A DNA stretch of 35,471 bases from an uncultured Microbacteriaceae bacterium (GCA_903915075.1 CAIWRM010000082.1:1-35471); one strand, 5' to 3'; positions 17,767-27,359 are shown, counted from the stretch's first letter. Program-made: numbers and translations. The notes: a model not told the origin generated them from the sequence alone.

Positions 17767-18839
17767 CTTCCTGCCTTTGCAACCGCGTTAACGACTGTGA
17801 CAATCGTTTCGAGGTCTCGCTTTTTGAGTGCGGGGTGAACGGGAAGCGAGATGACCTGCTGGGCTATCCGTTCTGTGGATGGCAGATCAAGGCTGAGGCC
17901 AAAGGAGGGGAGGCGGTGAATCGGGGTGGGGTAGTAGACACCGTTGCCCACACCACGCTTGGTGAGCTCAGCGGAGAAGGCATCCCGATCGGTATCGACA
18001 ACCTTGATTGTGTACTGGTGAAAAACGTGCTCCATTCCCGGAGCCGTCGGGGGCGTCACTACTCCCTCAAGATGCGCGCTCAGGAATGCGGCATTCTTCT
18101 GACGTTGCGAGGTCCACCCGGAGAGCTTCTTGAGTTGTTCACGACCAATTGCCGCATGAATGTCGGTCATGCGCGTATTGAAACCGACGACTTCATTCTG
18201 GTACCGGATTTCCATGCCTTGATTGCGCAAAATTTTGACCATGCGCGCAATCTCGTCAGACGGCGTTGTGACCATTCCGCCCTCGCCGCTCGTCATGTTT
18301 TTGGTGGGATAGAACGAGAAACTTGCCGCCAGTGACCAGGCGCCGACGGGCACACCATTAATCTTTGCCCCGTGGGCTTGAGCAGCATCTTCGAAGACAA
18401 GCAACCCATGCTTTGTGGCTATCTCGTTGACCGCCACCATATCTGCGGGGTGACCGTACAGGTGGACAGGCATAATCGCGCGTGTCTTTTTAGTGATCGC
18501 CGCTTCAATTTTGCTCGCATCAATGTTGAAGGAATCTTCTTCGATGTCCACGAATACGGGAGTCGCTCCGGCGAGTGCGACGGAGTTTGCCGTCGCGGCA
18601 AAGCTGAACGATGGAACGATAACCTCATCGCCAGCAGTGATTCCCGCGGCGATGAAGGCCATGTGAAGTGCCGACGTGCCCGAGTTCAGCGCAACGGAGT
18701 GCCGGCCATCCACGTGAGAAGAAAACTCTTTCTCAAATGCCGCCACCTCGGGCCCTTGGGCAAGACCTCCGCTACGGAGAACCCGGTCAACTGCGCGGCG
18801 TTCTTCTTTGCCGATGATGGGATTTGCTGCAGGAATCAT
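17763..18839 (-). CDS. DegT/DnrJ/EryC1 family aminotransferase (WbpE-like)
   Basis: NSGTSALHMAFIAAGITAGDEVIVPSFSFAATANSV; VFEDAAQAHGA; PLP lysine region FSFYPTKNMTSGEGGMV. Confidence 0.93.
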   Translation of the reverse strand: MIPAANPIIGKEERRAVDRVLRSGGLAQGPEVAAFEKEFSSHVDGRHSVALNSGTSALHMAFIAAGITAGDEVIVPSFSFAATANSVALAGATPVFVDIEEDSFNIDASKIEAAITKKTRAIMPVHLYGHPADMVAVNEIATKHGLLVFEDAAQAHGAKINGVPVGAWSLAASFSFYPTKNMTSGEGGMVTTPSDEIARMVKILRNQGMEIRYQNEVVGFNTRMTDIHAAIGREQLKKLSGWTSQRQKNAAFLSAHLEGVVTPPTAPGMEHVFHQYTIKVVDTDRDAFSAELTKRGVGNGVYYPTPIHRLPSFGLSLDLPSTERIAQQVISLPVHPALKKRDLETIVTVVNAVAKAGS

Positions 18840-19447
18840 GACGCCTCAATCTCGACTAGTTTGTTGGGCTCTACCTCTCGGTAGCGAGCATCTGTTACGG
18901 GACAAATCCACTCGTCGTTTTCGCTCAACTTCAGGGGGTGGCCGGCTGATCCGACCCATCCGATGCGTTGTGCGGGACTTCCGACGACAAGCGCATAGTC
19001 GGGAACATCTTTGACCACGACAGACCCGGCCCCGACGAGCGCCCATCGACCGATAACCAGAGGCGCGATGCAGGTGCTGTTTGCACCAATGGAAGCGCCC
19101 TCGTGGATCTCGACGCCCACCGGTTTCCAATCAGCAGCCGACTTTTGTGAGCCGTCAGCATTTATGGCGCGCGGAAACTGGTCATTAGTGAGGACCGCCG
19201 CAGGGCCGATGAACACACCGTTAGCTAACTTTGCGGGTTCATAGATCAGGGCATAGTTCTGAATCTTGCAATTAGCGCCAACCTGCACGCCCGTACCGAC
19301 ATAAGCCCCGCGTCCGACGATTGAGTTCACGCCAATAGTTGCGTTTTCGCGAATCTGTGCGTAGTGCCACACCTTAGAACCCGCTTGAATGATGGCGTTA
19401 TCCGCCACGTCCGCAGTGGGATGCGTAAAACCCGCAGGGGTTGACAT
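18836..19447 (-). CDS. Left-handed beta-helix N-acetyltransferase (WbpD-like)
   Basis: Hexapeptide repeats: ATIGVNSIVGRGAYVGTGVQVGANCKIQNYALIYEPAKLANGVFIGPAAVLTNDQFPRA; GASIGANSTCIAPLVIGRWALVGAGSVVVKDVPDYALVVGSPAQRIGWV. Confidence 0.9.
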   Translation of the reverse strand: MSTPAGFTHPTADVADNAIIQAGSKVWHYAQIRENATIGVNSIVGRGAYVGTGVQVGANCKIQNYALIYEPAKLANGVFIGPAAVLTNDQFPRAINADGSQKSAADWKPVGVEIHEGASIGANSTCIAPLVIGRWALVGAGSVVVKDVPDYALVVGSPAQRIGWVGSAGHPLKLSENDEWICPVTDARYREVEPNKLVEIEAS

Positions 19448-19552
19448 GATTCTCCAAATCTAGGCCGATACCTAGTTCGAACACTGAGGTTTTATCGTAT
19501 CCGGTTTACCCTCAGAGGATTGTTGGGAATCACCCCGGTCGCTTGCGTGCCG

Positions 19553-20026
19553 CTAGCCAACGAGGGCTGAAAGCGCCTCGACCACCAGGGCGTGGTCGTC
19601 CTGCTGGGGAACGCCACTGACAATGACCGAACCCACCACAACGTCGTTGACGATCAGCGGATAGCCACCGCCGGCAGGAGCAAAGTCAACCTCGTCCAGA
19701 TTGAGGTCATCGAGCGTCTTGCCCTCAGCGGCCAGTCGCTGGCCCACCAAGAAGGTTGGCTCGCCCGTGAGCTCAATGAGGTTGCGCTTGCGACGAATCC
19801 AGTTGTCATTGATGGGTGTTGCTCCCGGAAGTGCCACGTGAAACACCTCGTGGTCGCCAAGCTTGACCGAAACGGCCATGGACCAACCCTTGGCGCGTGA
19901 ACGCCGAACCAGGTCTTCTCCCAGCGCTACGGCAGCCTCGTGGTCCATGGAGGTGAAGCGAAAACGCGCGAATTCGGCTTCGAGGTCGGCGACGTCGGCG
20001 AGTACAGGAATCTCAGATGCGGGCAC
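19553..20026 (-). CDS. UPF0303 / heme-degrading-domain-like protein
   Basis: MDHEAAVALGEDLVRRSRAKG, WIRRKRNLIE, FAPAGGGYPLIVNDVVVGSVIVSGVPQQDDHALVVEAL. GTG start. Confidence 0.8.
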   Translation of the reverse strand: MPASEIPVLADVADLEAEFARFRFTSMDHEAAVALGEDLVRRSRAKGWSMAVSVKLGDHEVFHVALPGATPINDNWIRRKRNLIELTGEPTFLVGQRLAAEGKTLDDLNLDEVDFAPAGGGYPLIVNDVVVGSVIVSGVPQQDDHALVVEALSALVG

Positions 20027-20120
20027 AGAATCAAACCTATCGCGAACGCAATTGGTCGGAGATGTTCGACTTGTCGGTTTGTCTCACGAATTTCTCAGAC
20101 TTGCTCCCTACGTTGTAGCC

Positions 20121-20816
20121 ATGGGATTTCTTGATCGCCTCTTTGGCACAAATTCAGACGCGGAATACCGCGAAACAACCAACCGCGTGCGGGCAGCTTC
20201 GGCGGCTCGGTCAGAAGACGAAGTAGCCGTTGAGCGTTACCGTTACCTTCTGCGCACGGCGCCACCCGAGACCATCGAGAAGGTGCACGAAGAAGCCTTC
20301 ACGAAATTGAGCGCCGAACAGCGCAAGATGCTCTTTGCCCAGCTGTCTGCTGATGCTCCCCGCGGCGAGGCGCCCAAGGCCGACGACGCACACTCACTTG
20401 CGGTTTCGGCAACGCGGTCTGAGATGCGCCAGCCCGGAACCATGGAGAAGTCTCTTGGCAACGTGAGCGCAGCCAACGGCCAGGGTGGCGGACAAGCTGG
20501 CGGTGGCGCTCCCGGATTCGGATCGATGTTCGGTAGCTCACTTCTGGGCAGCATTGCCGGTTACGTTATTGCCTCCACTCTGATGAGCGCCTTCTTGCCC
20601 TCATTCGCGGGCGATCCCGGTGCGGGCGACAGCTCGCAGGCGGGTTCCGAAGGCGATGCCGGCTCTGGAGACGCTGGAGCCGGTGGGGGCGGCGAGTCGT
20701 CCGGCGAGTTTGCCTCGGCAGACGGCGGCGGATTTGATGGCGGCGGCATGGCCGAGGGCGGTTTCGGCGACGGTGGCTTTGGCGACTTCGGCGGCATGGG
20801 CGACTTCGGTCTCTAG
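20121..20816 (+). CDS. Helical N-domain plus glycine-rich C-terminal protein of unknown function
   Basis: MGFLDRLFGTNSDAEYRETTNRVRAA...; hydrophobic LLGSIAGYVIASTLMSAFLP; C-terminal (GGGF/GDGGFGDFGG) tract. Start at 20121 rather than ORF start 19863, which is antisense to the neighbour. Confidence 0.75.
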   Translation: MGFLDRLFGTNSDAEYRETTNRVRAASAARSEDEVAVERYRYLLRTAPPETIEKVHEEAFTKLSAEQRKMLFAQLSADAPRGEAPKADDAHSLAVSATRSEMRQPGTMEKSLGNVSAANGQGGGQAGGGAPGFGSMFGSSLLGSIAGYVIASTLMSAFLPSFAGDPGAGDSSQAGSEGDAGSGDAGAGGGGESSGEFASADGGGFDGGGMAEGGFGDGGFGDFGGMGDFGL

Positions 20817-20924
20817 AAAGTCCCGCCCATTTCGATTCCCTAACCTGATTTTGGCGTGTAAACTGCCTTTCTAGGCGGCGTCATTGTGGCGCGCGCCGCA
20901 GATGTTTGTCTGTGAAAGGACTTC

Positions 20925-22415
20925 GTGTTGTTTACCCGTCGCATCGCCGTGATTGGCGCCACTGCCCTTGCCCTTGTTGTGGGCGTTACTGCAACTCCCC
21001 TCGCGGCTCAGGCCAACACGACTGAGGTTGTCGCCACGGCAAACACTGTCGAAAGCCAGGACTGCCACAACCCCGCGCACACGGGCTTCATGTACAACAC
21101 GCGCTACATGTTTGACGGCGACGTCATCACCATCAACTACACGAACTGCAATTCCAACTTCACCACGGGTTACACCTCGCCGTACCCCACCTACGCCTGG
21201 AATTACGGCAACGTCTACGTCAACGTGGGCATGTCGGCATCAGGGGGTCCCACCGGCGCTGTGGCTCCGGTGAGTGGCGCCAACTACTCCGTTCCCGTTC
21301 AAGACCGTCAGTGCGTCAAGGTAAGTGGAACGGATCCCGGGTCGTGGGGAACTGTCTCTTATGGGCTTCCCCAGATGACAGCCACCATGACGAGCGCTGT
21401 CACTGCCGGGTACAGTGCCTTCGTCTATGACCAAGGCACTGGATGTGGTGGCGCTTCGGGTTGGAATGGCAAGCAGATTGTTTACGGTCTCGCCCCGGTG
21501 GTTCCTACTGTCAGCGCGGAATTCGCTGACTCATCTGTCGCGCCGGGATCGCCCACCGACCTCGTCATCACCGTTTCGAACACGCAGATTCTTCGCCCGG
21601 GCGTGTTCCAGACCTACACCGGCATGGGCTTCACGCTCAACTTACCGAGCGGTGGCGTTGCGGGCACGCCGTCGGCCAACACGTGTCGTGACGCGACCGT
21701 GACCGGCACCTCGTCCATCGCGATGTCTGGCGCCAACTTGGGCGGTGCCGGTTTCGAGACCGAGGGAACCTGCACGATTACCGTGCCCGTCACCTTCGCG
21801 AATGCCGGTGCGGCTGCGCTGACCGACAGCAGTGTCTCGGCGTCGACCACAAACCGCGGTGCGATGTTCAAAGCCGTCAACACGACAATCAACGTGACGA
21901 ACAATCCTCCGGCGCTGTCCCCCGGTGCACTGAACCTTGAATTCTACGTGGGCACAGCCATCACCCCCACACCGGCGTTTACCGCAACCGGTCTCACGGC
22001 ACCCATCACGTACTCGGTAAGCCCCGACCTCCCCGCCGGGCTGACGCTCGACCCCGCCACGGGTGTGATTTCGGGAACCCCCGAAGCTGAGCAGTCACTC
22101 TTGACCTACACAATCACCGCGTCGGACGGCACGTTTACGGCAACCGCCGATGCGAACATCGGGATTGCAGCCGCCGGAGGTGGTGGCGGCGGAAACAGCG
22201 GCCTGCCCGACACGGGCACCTCGCTCGCGATTGTGGGCGCCACCCTCGGCTCGGCCATGCTTCTCTACATGCTCGCCCTCTTCATCTTCCGCGGCCGTCG
22301 CCAGCTCGGCTTCCTCGCCGTGAACGATCAGGTGTCGGCCCGCATGGCTCAACTCGACGCCATGCTCACCCGCATGGAAGACAACGCACGTCGCCGGCGC
22401 AACCGTCGACGCTAA
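20925..22415 (+). CDS. Secreted surface protein with putative-Ig (He_PIG-like) repeat and LPDTG-like motif plus TM anchor
   Basis: Signal peptide (RRIAVIGATALALVVGVTATPLAAQA), ITYSVSPDLPAGLTLDPATGVISGTP, LPDTG-TM-RGRR near the C-terminus; SD GAAAGGA before GTG. Confidence 0.8.
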   Translation: MLFTRRIAVIGATALALVVGVTATPLAAQANTTEVVATANTVESQDCHNPAHTGFMYNTRYMFDGDVITINYTNCNSNFTTGYTSPYPTYAWNYGNVYVNVGMSASGGPTGAVAPVSGANYSVPVQDRQCVKVSGTDPGSWGTVSYGLPQMTATMTSAVTAGYSAFVYDQGTGCGGASGWNGKQIVYGLAPVVPTVSAEFADSSVAPGSPTDLVITVSNTQILRPGVFQTYTGMGFTLNLPSGGVAGTPSANTCRDATVTGTSSIAMSGANLGGAGFETEGTCTITVPVTFANAGAAALTDSSVSASTTNRGAMFKAVNTTINVTNNPPALSPGALNLEFYVGTAITPTPAFTATGLTAPITYSVSPDLPAGLTLDPATGVISGTPEAEQSLLTYTITASDGTFTATADANIGIAAAGGGGGGNSGLPDTGTSLAIVGATLGSAMLLYMLALFIFRGRRQLGFLAVNDQVSARMAQLDAMLTRMEDNARRRRNRRR

Positions 22416-22426
22416 CCACTAAGAGC

Positions 22427-22464
22427 AAAAAGGGTCCCGGGGCATTGCCTCGGGACCCTTTTTT
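22427..22464. terminator. Bidirectional Rho-independent terminator
   Basis: AAAAAGGGTCCCGGGGCATTGCCTCGGGACCCTTTTTT between convergent genes. Confidence 0.9.
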
Positions 22465-22473
22465 GTGCCGTCG

Positions 22474-23193
22474 CTACCAGAAGTAGGCGGGGCTCAGCGC
22501 GATCAGCAGCACCGCCGTCCAGTGGCAGAGGAACGCCACAAGGGTGAGCGTGTGAAAAATCTCATGAAAACCGAAGACACCGGGCACGGGGTTGGGGCGC
22601 TTCATGGCGTAAATCACCGCGCCGGCGGAGTAAGCCGCGCCGCCAACCATGATGAGCACCATCATGGCCACGTTGGCGTTCACGAGGTCAACGACGTACA
22701 TCATGGCCGCCCAACCCAGCAGGAGGTAGAGCGGAACATAGAGCCAGCGCGGCGCGTGAATCCAAAACATGCGAAAACCAATGCCGAGCAGCGCGCCACT
22801 CCACACGAGAATCAGCAGCAGAAAACCCTTGTCGAACGGCAGAGCCATCACGGCGAGCGGCGTATAGGTGCCCGCAATCAGCAAGAAGATGTTGGCGTGA
22901 TCAAAGCGCTTGAGGAGCACGAGTGTGCGCGGCTTCCAATTGAAGCGGTGATAGAGCGACGAGACCCCGAAAAGCAGGATCGAGGTGAGGGCAAAGACGG
23001 CCGAACTCCACTTGGCCGAAAATCCGTCGGCCAGCACCACGAGCACGATTCCGGCGGCAATGGCCACCGGTAGGGTGCCCGTGTGAATCCAGCCGCGCCA
23101 GAGCGGCTTGGGCTCATCCTCGGGTAGCGGAGCCGCGGCCTCCAGCAGCGGCAGGCTCGGCACGCGTGGCTCAAACTCTTCTGTGTCTGGCAC
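22474..23193 (-). CDS. Hemolysin III / PAQR family membrane protein
   Basis: LFGVSSLYHRFNW, FDHANIFLLIAGTYTPLAV, FHEIFHTLTLVAFLCHW. Confidence 0.92.
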   Translation of the reverse strand: MPDTEEFEPRVPSLPLLEAAAPLPEDEPKPLWRGWIHTGTLPVAIAAGIVLVVLADGFSAKWSSAVFALTSILLFGVSSLYHRFNWKPRTLVLLKRFDHANIFLLIAGTYTPLAVMALPFDKGFLLLILVWSGALLGIGFRMFWIHAPRWLYVPLYLLLGWAAMMYVVDLVNANVAMMVLIMVGGAAYSAGAVIYAMKRPNPVPGVFGFHEIFHTLTLVAFLCHWTAVLLIALSPAYFW

Positions 23194-23222
23194 GCGGCCC
23201 CTTTCGACGGGTCGCCTTCAGC

Positions 23223-24230
23223 CTAAGCCGTGCCGCCGGAGTTAACCCCGGCAATACCTCCGTCGACACCGCGGCCGTCGACACCGCGGGGGTTTACCAC
23301 CGGCTGAGCCAAGTTTCCGTAGGTGTCGGGCCGGCGAGTGGCCAGGAACGGAAACAGGTCGAGCCAGTCGCGGCGCTGGTCGAGGTCGAGATCAGCCACC
23401 AGCACGGCGTCTTCGGCTCGGCCGGCCTCAACAAGTACGCGTCCGTAGGGGTCGGAGATGAACGACGATCCGTAGAAGTCGATGAGCCCCTCATTGCCCC
23501 AGCGATTGGGCACCACCATGAACGTTCCGCTGTTGATGCCGTTGGCGGTGATCACGTGACGCCAGAGGGGGGCTGTGTCGAACTCGGGATGATCCGGTTC
23601 GCTGCCGATGGCTGTGGGATACACGAGTACTTCGGCCCCGGCGAGGGAGTAGGCCCGAGTTACCTCGGGAAACCACTCGTCCCAGCACGTGGGCATGCCC
23701 AGCGTGAGTGGTGTGGGGCCGGCAGTAACGGCATAAACGGGGTAGGGATCTGTGTCGGGTCCCTGAGCAAAATACTCGTCTTCGAAATACCCCTCGGTGA
23801 CCGGAATGTGCAGTTTGCGGGTGCGTCCGTGAAGGTTGCCCGACGGGTCAACCAAGATGGCCGTGTTGTAGCCGCGGCCGTCGGCCAGCTCCACCGATTC
23901 GAAAAGGCTCGCGTGCACCCAGATGCCGTGCTCTCGCGCCGCCCCAGCGGCCAGCGCGAAAGTGGGCCCGTCGGTCAACGGCTCGGCCACGGCCCGCGGA
24001 AGTCCCGAAGGTCGCGTATCTGCCATGTATCGACTCAGGGTGAGCTCGGGGAGAAACACAATCTGCGCGCCCGCCTCGGCCGCCAACCGGATGCCCTCCC
24101 GAATGTTTGCCGCGTGTTCTTGTGGCTCAGGCACCCAGTGACATTGCAGCGCAGCCACACGAACCGGTTGACGCTCGGAAGTAAGCACGCGCGACAACGG
24201 GGGCAGGGCCCGGCCCGTAATCACCTTCAT
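23223..24230 (-). CDS. Carbon-nitrogen hydrolase (nitrilase superfamily, N-carbamoylputrescine amidase-like)
   Basis: VFLPELTLSRY (Glu), GRTRKLHIPVTEGYFE (Lys), GMPTCWDEWFPEVTRAYSLAGAEVLVYPTAIGSEP (Cys). Confidence 0.9.
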   Translation of the reverse strand: MKVITGRALPPLSRVLTSERQPVRVAALQCHWVPEPQEHAANIREGIRLAAEAGAQIVFLPELTLSRYMADTRPSGLPRAVAEPLTDGPTFALAAGAAREHGIWVHASLFESVELADGRGYNTAILVDPSGNLHGRTRKLHIPVTEGYFEDEYFAQGPDTDPYPVYAVTAGPTPLTLGMPTCWDEWFPEVTRAYSLAGAEVLVYPTAIGSEPDHPEFDTAPLWRHVITANGINSGTFMVVPNRWGNEGLIDFYGSSFISDPYGRVLVEAGRAEDAVLVADLDLDQRRDWLDLFPFLATRRPDTYGNLAQPVVNPRGVDGRGVDGGIAGVNSGGTA

Positions 24231-24239
24231 GCGAGAAAC

Positions 24240-25289
24240 CTACCGCGTTTCCATGCGCGGCACGACGACCTGTTTGATGATCAAGATGATTGACGCCGCA
24301 ATGGGAATCGCCACGAGCGCACCCAGAACGCCCATCAGGGTGCCCCCGGCAAGTGCCGCAATCACGACAACCGAACCGGGAATCGAGACGGCCTTGTTCA
24401 TGATGCGCGGGCTGATGACGTAGGCCTCAATCTGCATGTAGACGAGGAAGTAAATGAGAATGACGAGTGCAGTAAGTGGGCTAGCCAAGAGAAGCTGGCT
24501 CAACGACACGACGACGCTCGAAACCACAGTGCCGATGAGGGGGATGAGAGCAAGCAGGAACGCCACGAACGCCCAGATGATGGCCGCTTTGCCGCCAATA
24601 GACACGAGGACAATAAAGCAGAGCACTCCGTTGAGCGCCGCGAGGGCAATCTGGCCCACAACGTATTTACCCACACCGTTCGTAATCTGTTCGCTCATTT
24701 CGACGAATCTGTCGCGCGTGCTGCGAGGAACGAGCGTGTAGGCGAACTTCTTAATGCTGTCGAGTGAGGCCGTGAAGTAGAGGGTAAGGATGACCACGAC
24801 GATGGTTCCGGTGACGCCAGAGGCCACACCCACACCCACCTTGAGCAGTCCACCCGCCACGTTCGAGAAGTTTGCCGGGTTGGATACCCATGCCGTGAGC
24901 TCCTTGATGATGGCGGTCAAATCCACCGACGTGCCCATTTGCTGGGTGACCCAGATAAACCACTGTTGAGTCGTGAGGTTCTTGATGAACTCAGGGAGGC
25001 CCTTAACGAATGACAGCGTCTGATCAACCAGTGGCGGCACCACTGTCCACGTCACTCCCACAACCACGACGAGGAAAATGACGACCACGGTGAGCAGAGC
25101 GGCCCACTGCGGAAAGCGGCGGTGCACGAGAAAGGCGACAGCGGGAGCAAGCCCCAGCGAGAGGAAGAACGCCACACCGATGTAGGTCAGCACCGTGGCC
25201 AGTGAGCCAATCATGGTCACCAGAAGGAGCGCAAGGGCCACACCTAAGGCAGCAACAAAGCCAAGCCGAAACGGCTTTTCAATTTTCAT
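24240..25289 (-). CDS. AI-2E family transporter / PerM-like permease
   Basis: Multi-TM; LPEFIKNL, ISEQITNGVGKYVVGQIALAALNGVLCFIVL, ALIPLIGTVVSSV, PGSVVVIAALAGGTLMGVLGALVAIPIAASI. Confidence 0.9.
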   Translation of the reverse strand: MKIEKPFRLGFVAALGVALALLLVTMIGSLATVLTYIGVAFFLSLGLAPAVAFLVHRRFPQWAALLTVVVIFLVVVVGVTWTVVPPLVDQTLSFVKGLPEFIKNLTTQQWFIWVTQQMGTSVDLTAIIKELTAWVSNPANFSNVAGGLLKVGVGVASGVTGTIVVVILTLYFTASLDSIKKFAYTLVPRSTRDRFVEMSEQITNGVGKYVVGQIALAALNGVLCFIVLVSIGGKAAIIWAFVAFLLALIPLIGTVVSSVVVSLSQLLLASPLTALVILIYFLVYMQIEAYVISPRIMNKAVSIPGSVVVIAALAGGTLMGVLGALVAIPIAASIILIIKQVVVPRMETR

Positions 25290-25307
25290 GTCAGATTCCT
25301 CACGCGG

Positions 25308-25997
25308 CTACCAGGGGGCCACACCGATTCCCTCGCGTCCGAGGCCCATCACTAGACAATAGACCGCAAATACACCGGCCATGAAACCGATGATCTGAAA
25401 CTGGTGCCGCATGGTCCACGAGTAGAGACGTGTGAGAGCCGCTTCGGCGCGAGGCCCCCGAAGGAGGCGCCAGAGAGCAGGGACGAGAGTGGGCGAGAGC
25501 GCGAGGGCGAACATCGTGGCCACGCACAGTACTTGTGCGAAGGTCGAGACGTCTGACGTCGCAATGTCGTGGAGCCCCGGAACCAACAGAGCGAAGCTCG
25601 AGAGGTCCTTAATGCTGAGAATGAAGGCGATGCTGAAAAATGTGACCGAGTGCGCATTCGTCAGGCGGCGCCGGAATCCCTTCTCAGATCGCTCCGCCAG
25701 CGTCACGTGCGGACGAAACAACCACACAACGATGCACGCGAGTACCGCTGCCGCGACCAAATACAAAATGCCTTGAAGAAGGTTGGGGCCGTTTTCATCA
25801 CGGCGCGGAAGCTGCGCAAACCCGAGGAACAGGGCCGTGCACGCAATTCCGAACGCCAGTGCCGAACCTGCGATAACCATGAGCGAACGGCGCCCCCAGG
25901 AGGGGCCCACCGTAGCGAGAACCTGAAGCCCCAGAAGCGAGGGCGTCATCGCCGCACCGATCCCCAGGGGAATGATGCGAAGAAAGAGCTCGAGCAT
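25308..25997 (-). CDS. GAP family (SAP-like) membrane protein
   Basis: IIPLGIGAAMTPSLLGLQVLATVGPSWGRRSLMVIAGSALAF; SIKDLSSFALLVPGLHDIA. Confidence 0.7.
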   Translation of the reverse strand: MLELFLRIIPLGIGAAMTPSLLGLQVLATVGPSWGRRSLMVIAGSALAFGIACTALFLGFAQLPRRDENGPNLLQGILYLVAAAVLACIVVWLFRPHVTLAERSEKGFRRRLTNAHSVTFFSIAFILSIKDLSSFALLVPGLHDIATSDVSTFAQVLCVATMFALALSPTLVPALWRLLRGPRAEAALTRLYSWTMRHQFQIIGFMAGVFAVYCLVMGLGREGIGVAPW

Positions 25998-26006
25998 TTC
26001 CTCAGT

Positions 26007-27359
26007 CTATGTTCGTCGCCACGCCTCAAATTCGTCGTAATCGCTGATCATCAGGTCGGTGAAGGATCCCGCATAGTCGGCGATCGCGTGTTCGAAGGCT
26101 TTACCCTGATCAAGGTAACCGGCGATGAGCGAAGCGTCTCCCGCTCGGGCGTGGGCCCTCGCCAGCGCGGCGGCACAGACCGAGGCATAAGCCTCGAACG
26201 ACGACACGTCGAGCGACTTTGCGTCGATGCGACCCTTCATGTCCCACAGCTGTCGAAAGTAGAAGTCGAAAGGCAGTGTTTCGTCACCCCGGGTCCAGCC
26301 GAGGAAGGGATCGCTAGATGACTGAATCAGCCGTTGGCCCACCACCACGCGTTTCCCGTGATGGTCATACTCACTGGATTGCAGGTGCGCCTCCAAGACA
26401 GACGCCTCGGCCTGCTTCGCCTGCAGGATGAGCGGTTCACCGTCGCCCGATTGAAACAGGAGGGCGTAGGCGCGAGTCCCCACAGACCCCACACCCACGA
26501 CCTTCACGGCCGCCTCGACAAACGAATAGCGGTCGAGCAGGGCGACCCGATCCGGCGGAAGGGTCCCCCGATACCGGCGGAAGACATCTGCCACAGTCCC
26601 GAGATGGTCAGTGCCCTGTAGCGGAACCAGCGTGGGTGGATCGGTGCGGAAATGCCATTCGTCGCCCACACGTTCCGTGAGCTTGATGCTGGCCTTTTCT
26701 CCGTGCTTTGCCCGTGCCCGTTCACCCGCTCGCTGCAACGCATCACGCAGTCCGGGTTTCTGAATCTCACCGATCATCCACTCCAGGTCTGCTCGAGCAA
26801 ACCACACGTCAAGAGTGGGACGCTCACTAAACGTGGTCATCCACTCGCGATACGCGCGTCCCACCGCGAGGGCCGCGCGGTGCTCAGTCTTTTCACCGAA
26901 GCCGTGAACCCGGGCTGCCGTGGCGAAGCTGGATGCCAATCGTTTGACATCCCACTCAAACGGCCCGGGCAGCGTCTCATCGAAATCGGTCAGATCGAAG
27001 GTCAGGCTGCGCTCGGCCGAGGCAAAGATTCCGAAGTTGTCTAGGTGCGCGTCGCCGCACAGTTGAACGTCGAGTCCGGAGTTGGGCCGCAACGACAGAT
27101 CGCGAGCCATCACGGCCGCCGTGCCCCGCAGAAACGAGAACGCGTCCGCTCCCATGCGCTCATAGCGCAGGGGAATGAGTTCGGGATTTCGCGTCGCGTT
27201 TTGGGCTTCGATAATGCTGTTGGACGATGTGCGCTCCGCAGGACTCGGGCAGTCGGCCAAGCTCTCCAGGGGCACGCGGTTTCGAACGGTTGCCCCCGCA
27301 TGGCGGCGCTGGGCGCGCGATGGCCGCTGTCGCATGAGGATGCTGACATCGTCGGACAT
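26007..27359 (-). CDS. DUF2252 family protein
   Basis: MSDDVSILMRQRPSRAQRRHAGA; PLRYERMGADAFSFLRGTAAVMARDL; LCGDAHLDNFGIFASAERSLTFDLTDFDETLPGPFEWDVKRLASS. Start placed at ATG 27359 from promoter spacing. Confidence 0.9.
   Translation of the reverse strand: MSDDVSILMRQRPSRAQRRHAGATVRNRVPLESLADCPSPAERTSSNSIIEAQNATRNPELIPLRYERMGADAFSFLRGTAAVMARDLSLRPNSGLDVQLCGDAHLDNFGIFASAERSLTFDLTDFDETLPGPFEWDVKRLASSFATAARVHGFGEKTEHRAALAVGRAYREWMTTFSERPTLDVWFARADLEWMIGEIQKPGLRDALQRAGERARAKHGEKASIKLTERVGDEWHFRTDPPTLVPLQGTDHLGTVADVFRRYRGTLPPDRVALLDRYSFVEAAVKVVGVGSVGTRAYALLFQSGDGEPLILQAKQAEASVLEAHLQSSEYDHHGKRVVVGQRLIQSSSDPFLGWTRGDETLPFDFYFRQLWDMKGRIDAKSLDVSSFEAYASVCAAALARAHARAGDASLIAGYLDQGKAFEHAIADYAGSFTDLMISDYDEFEAWRRT

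Noticed and set aside
19488-19520. CTGAGG...CCTCAG inverted repeat between acetyltransferase and UPF0303
   Set aside because: Only 6-bp arms, long ~20-nt loop and no T-tract; not strong enough to call a terminator or ncRNA.
19863-20120. N-terminal extension of the Gly-rich protein ORF
   Set aside because: Antisense to the UPF0303 gene; ATG at 20121 has a well-spaced promoter-like TACGTT box.
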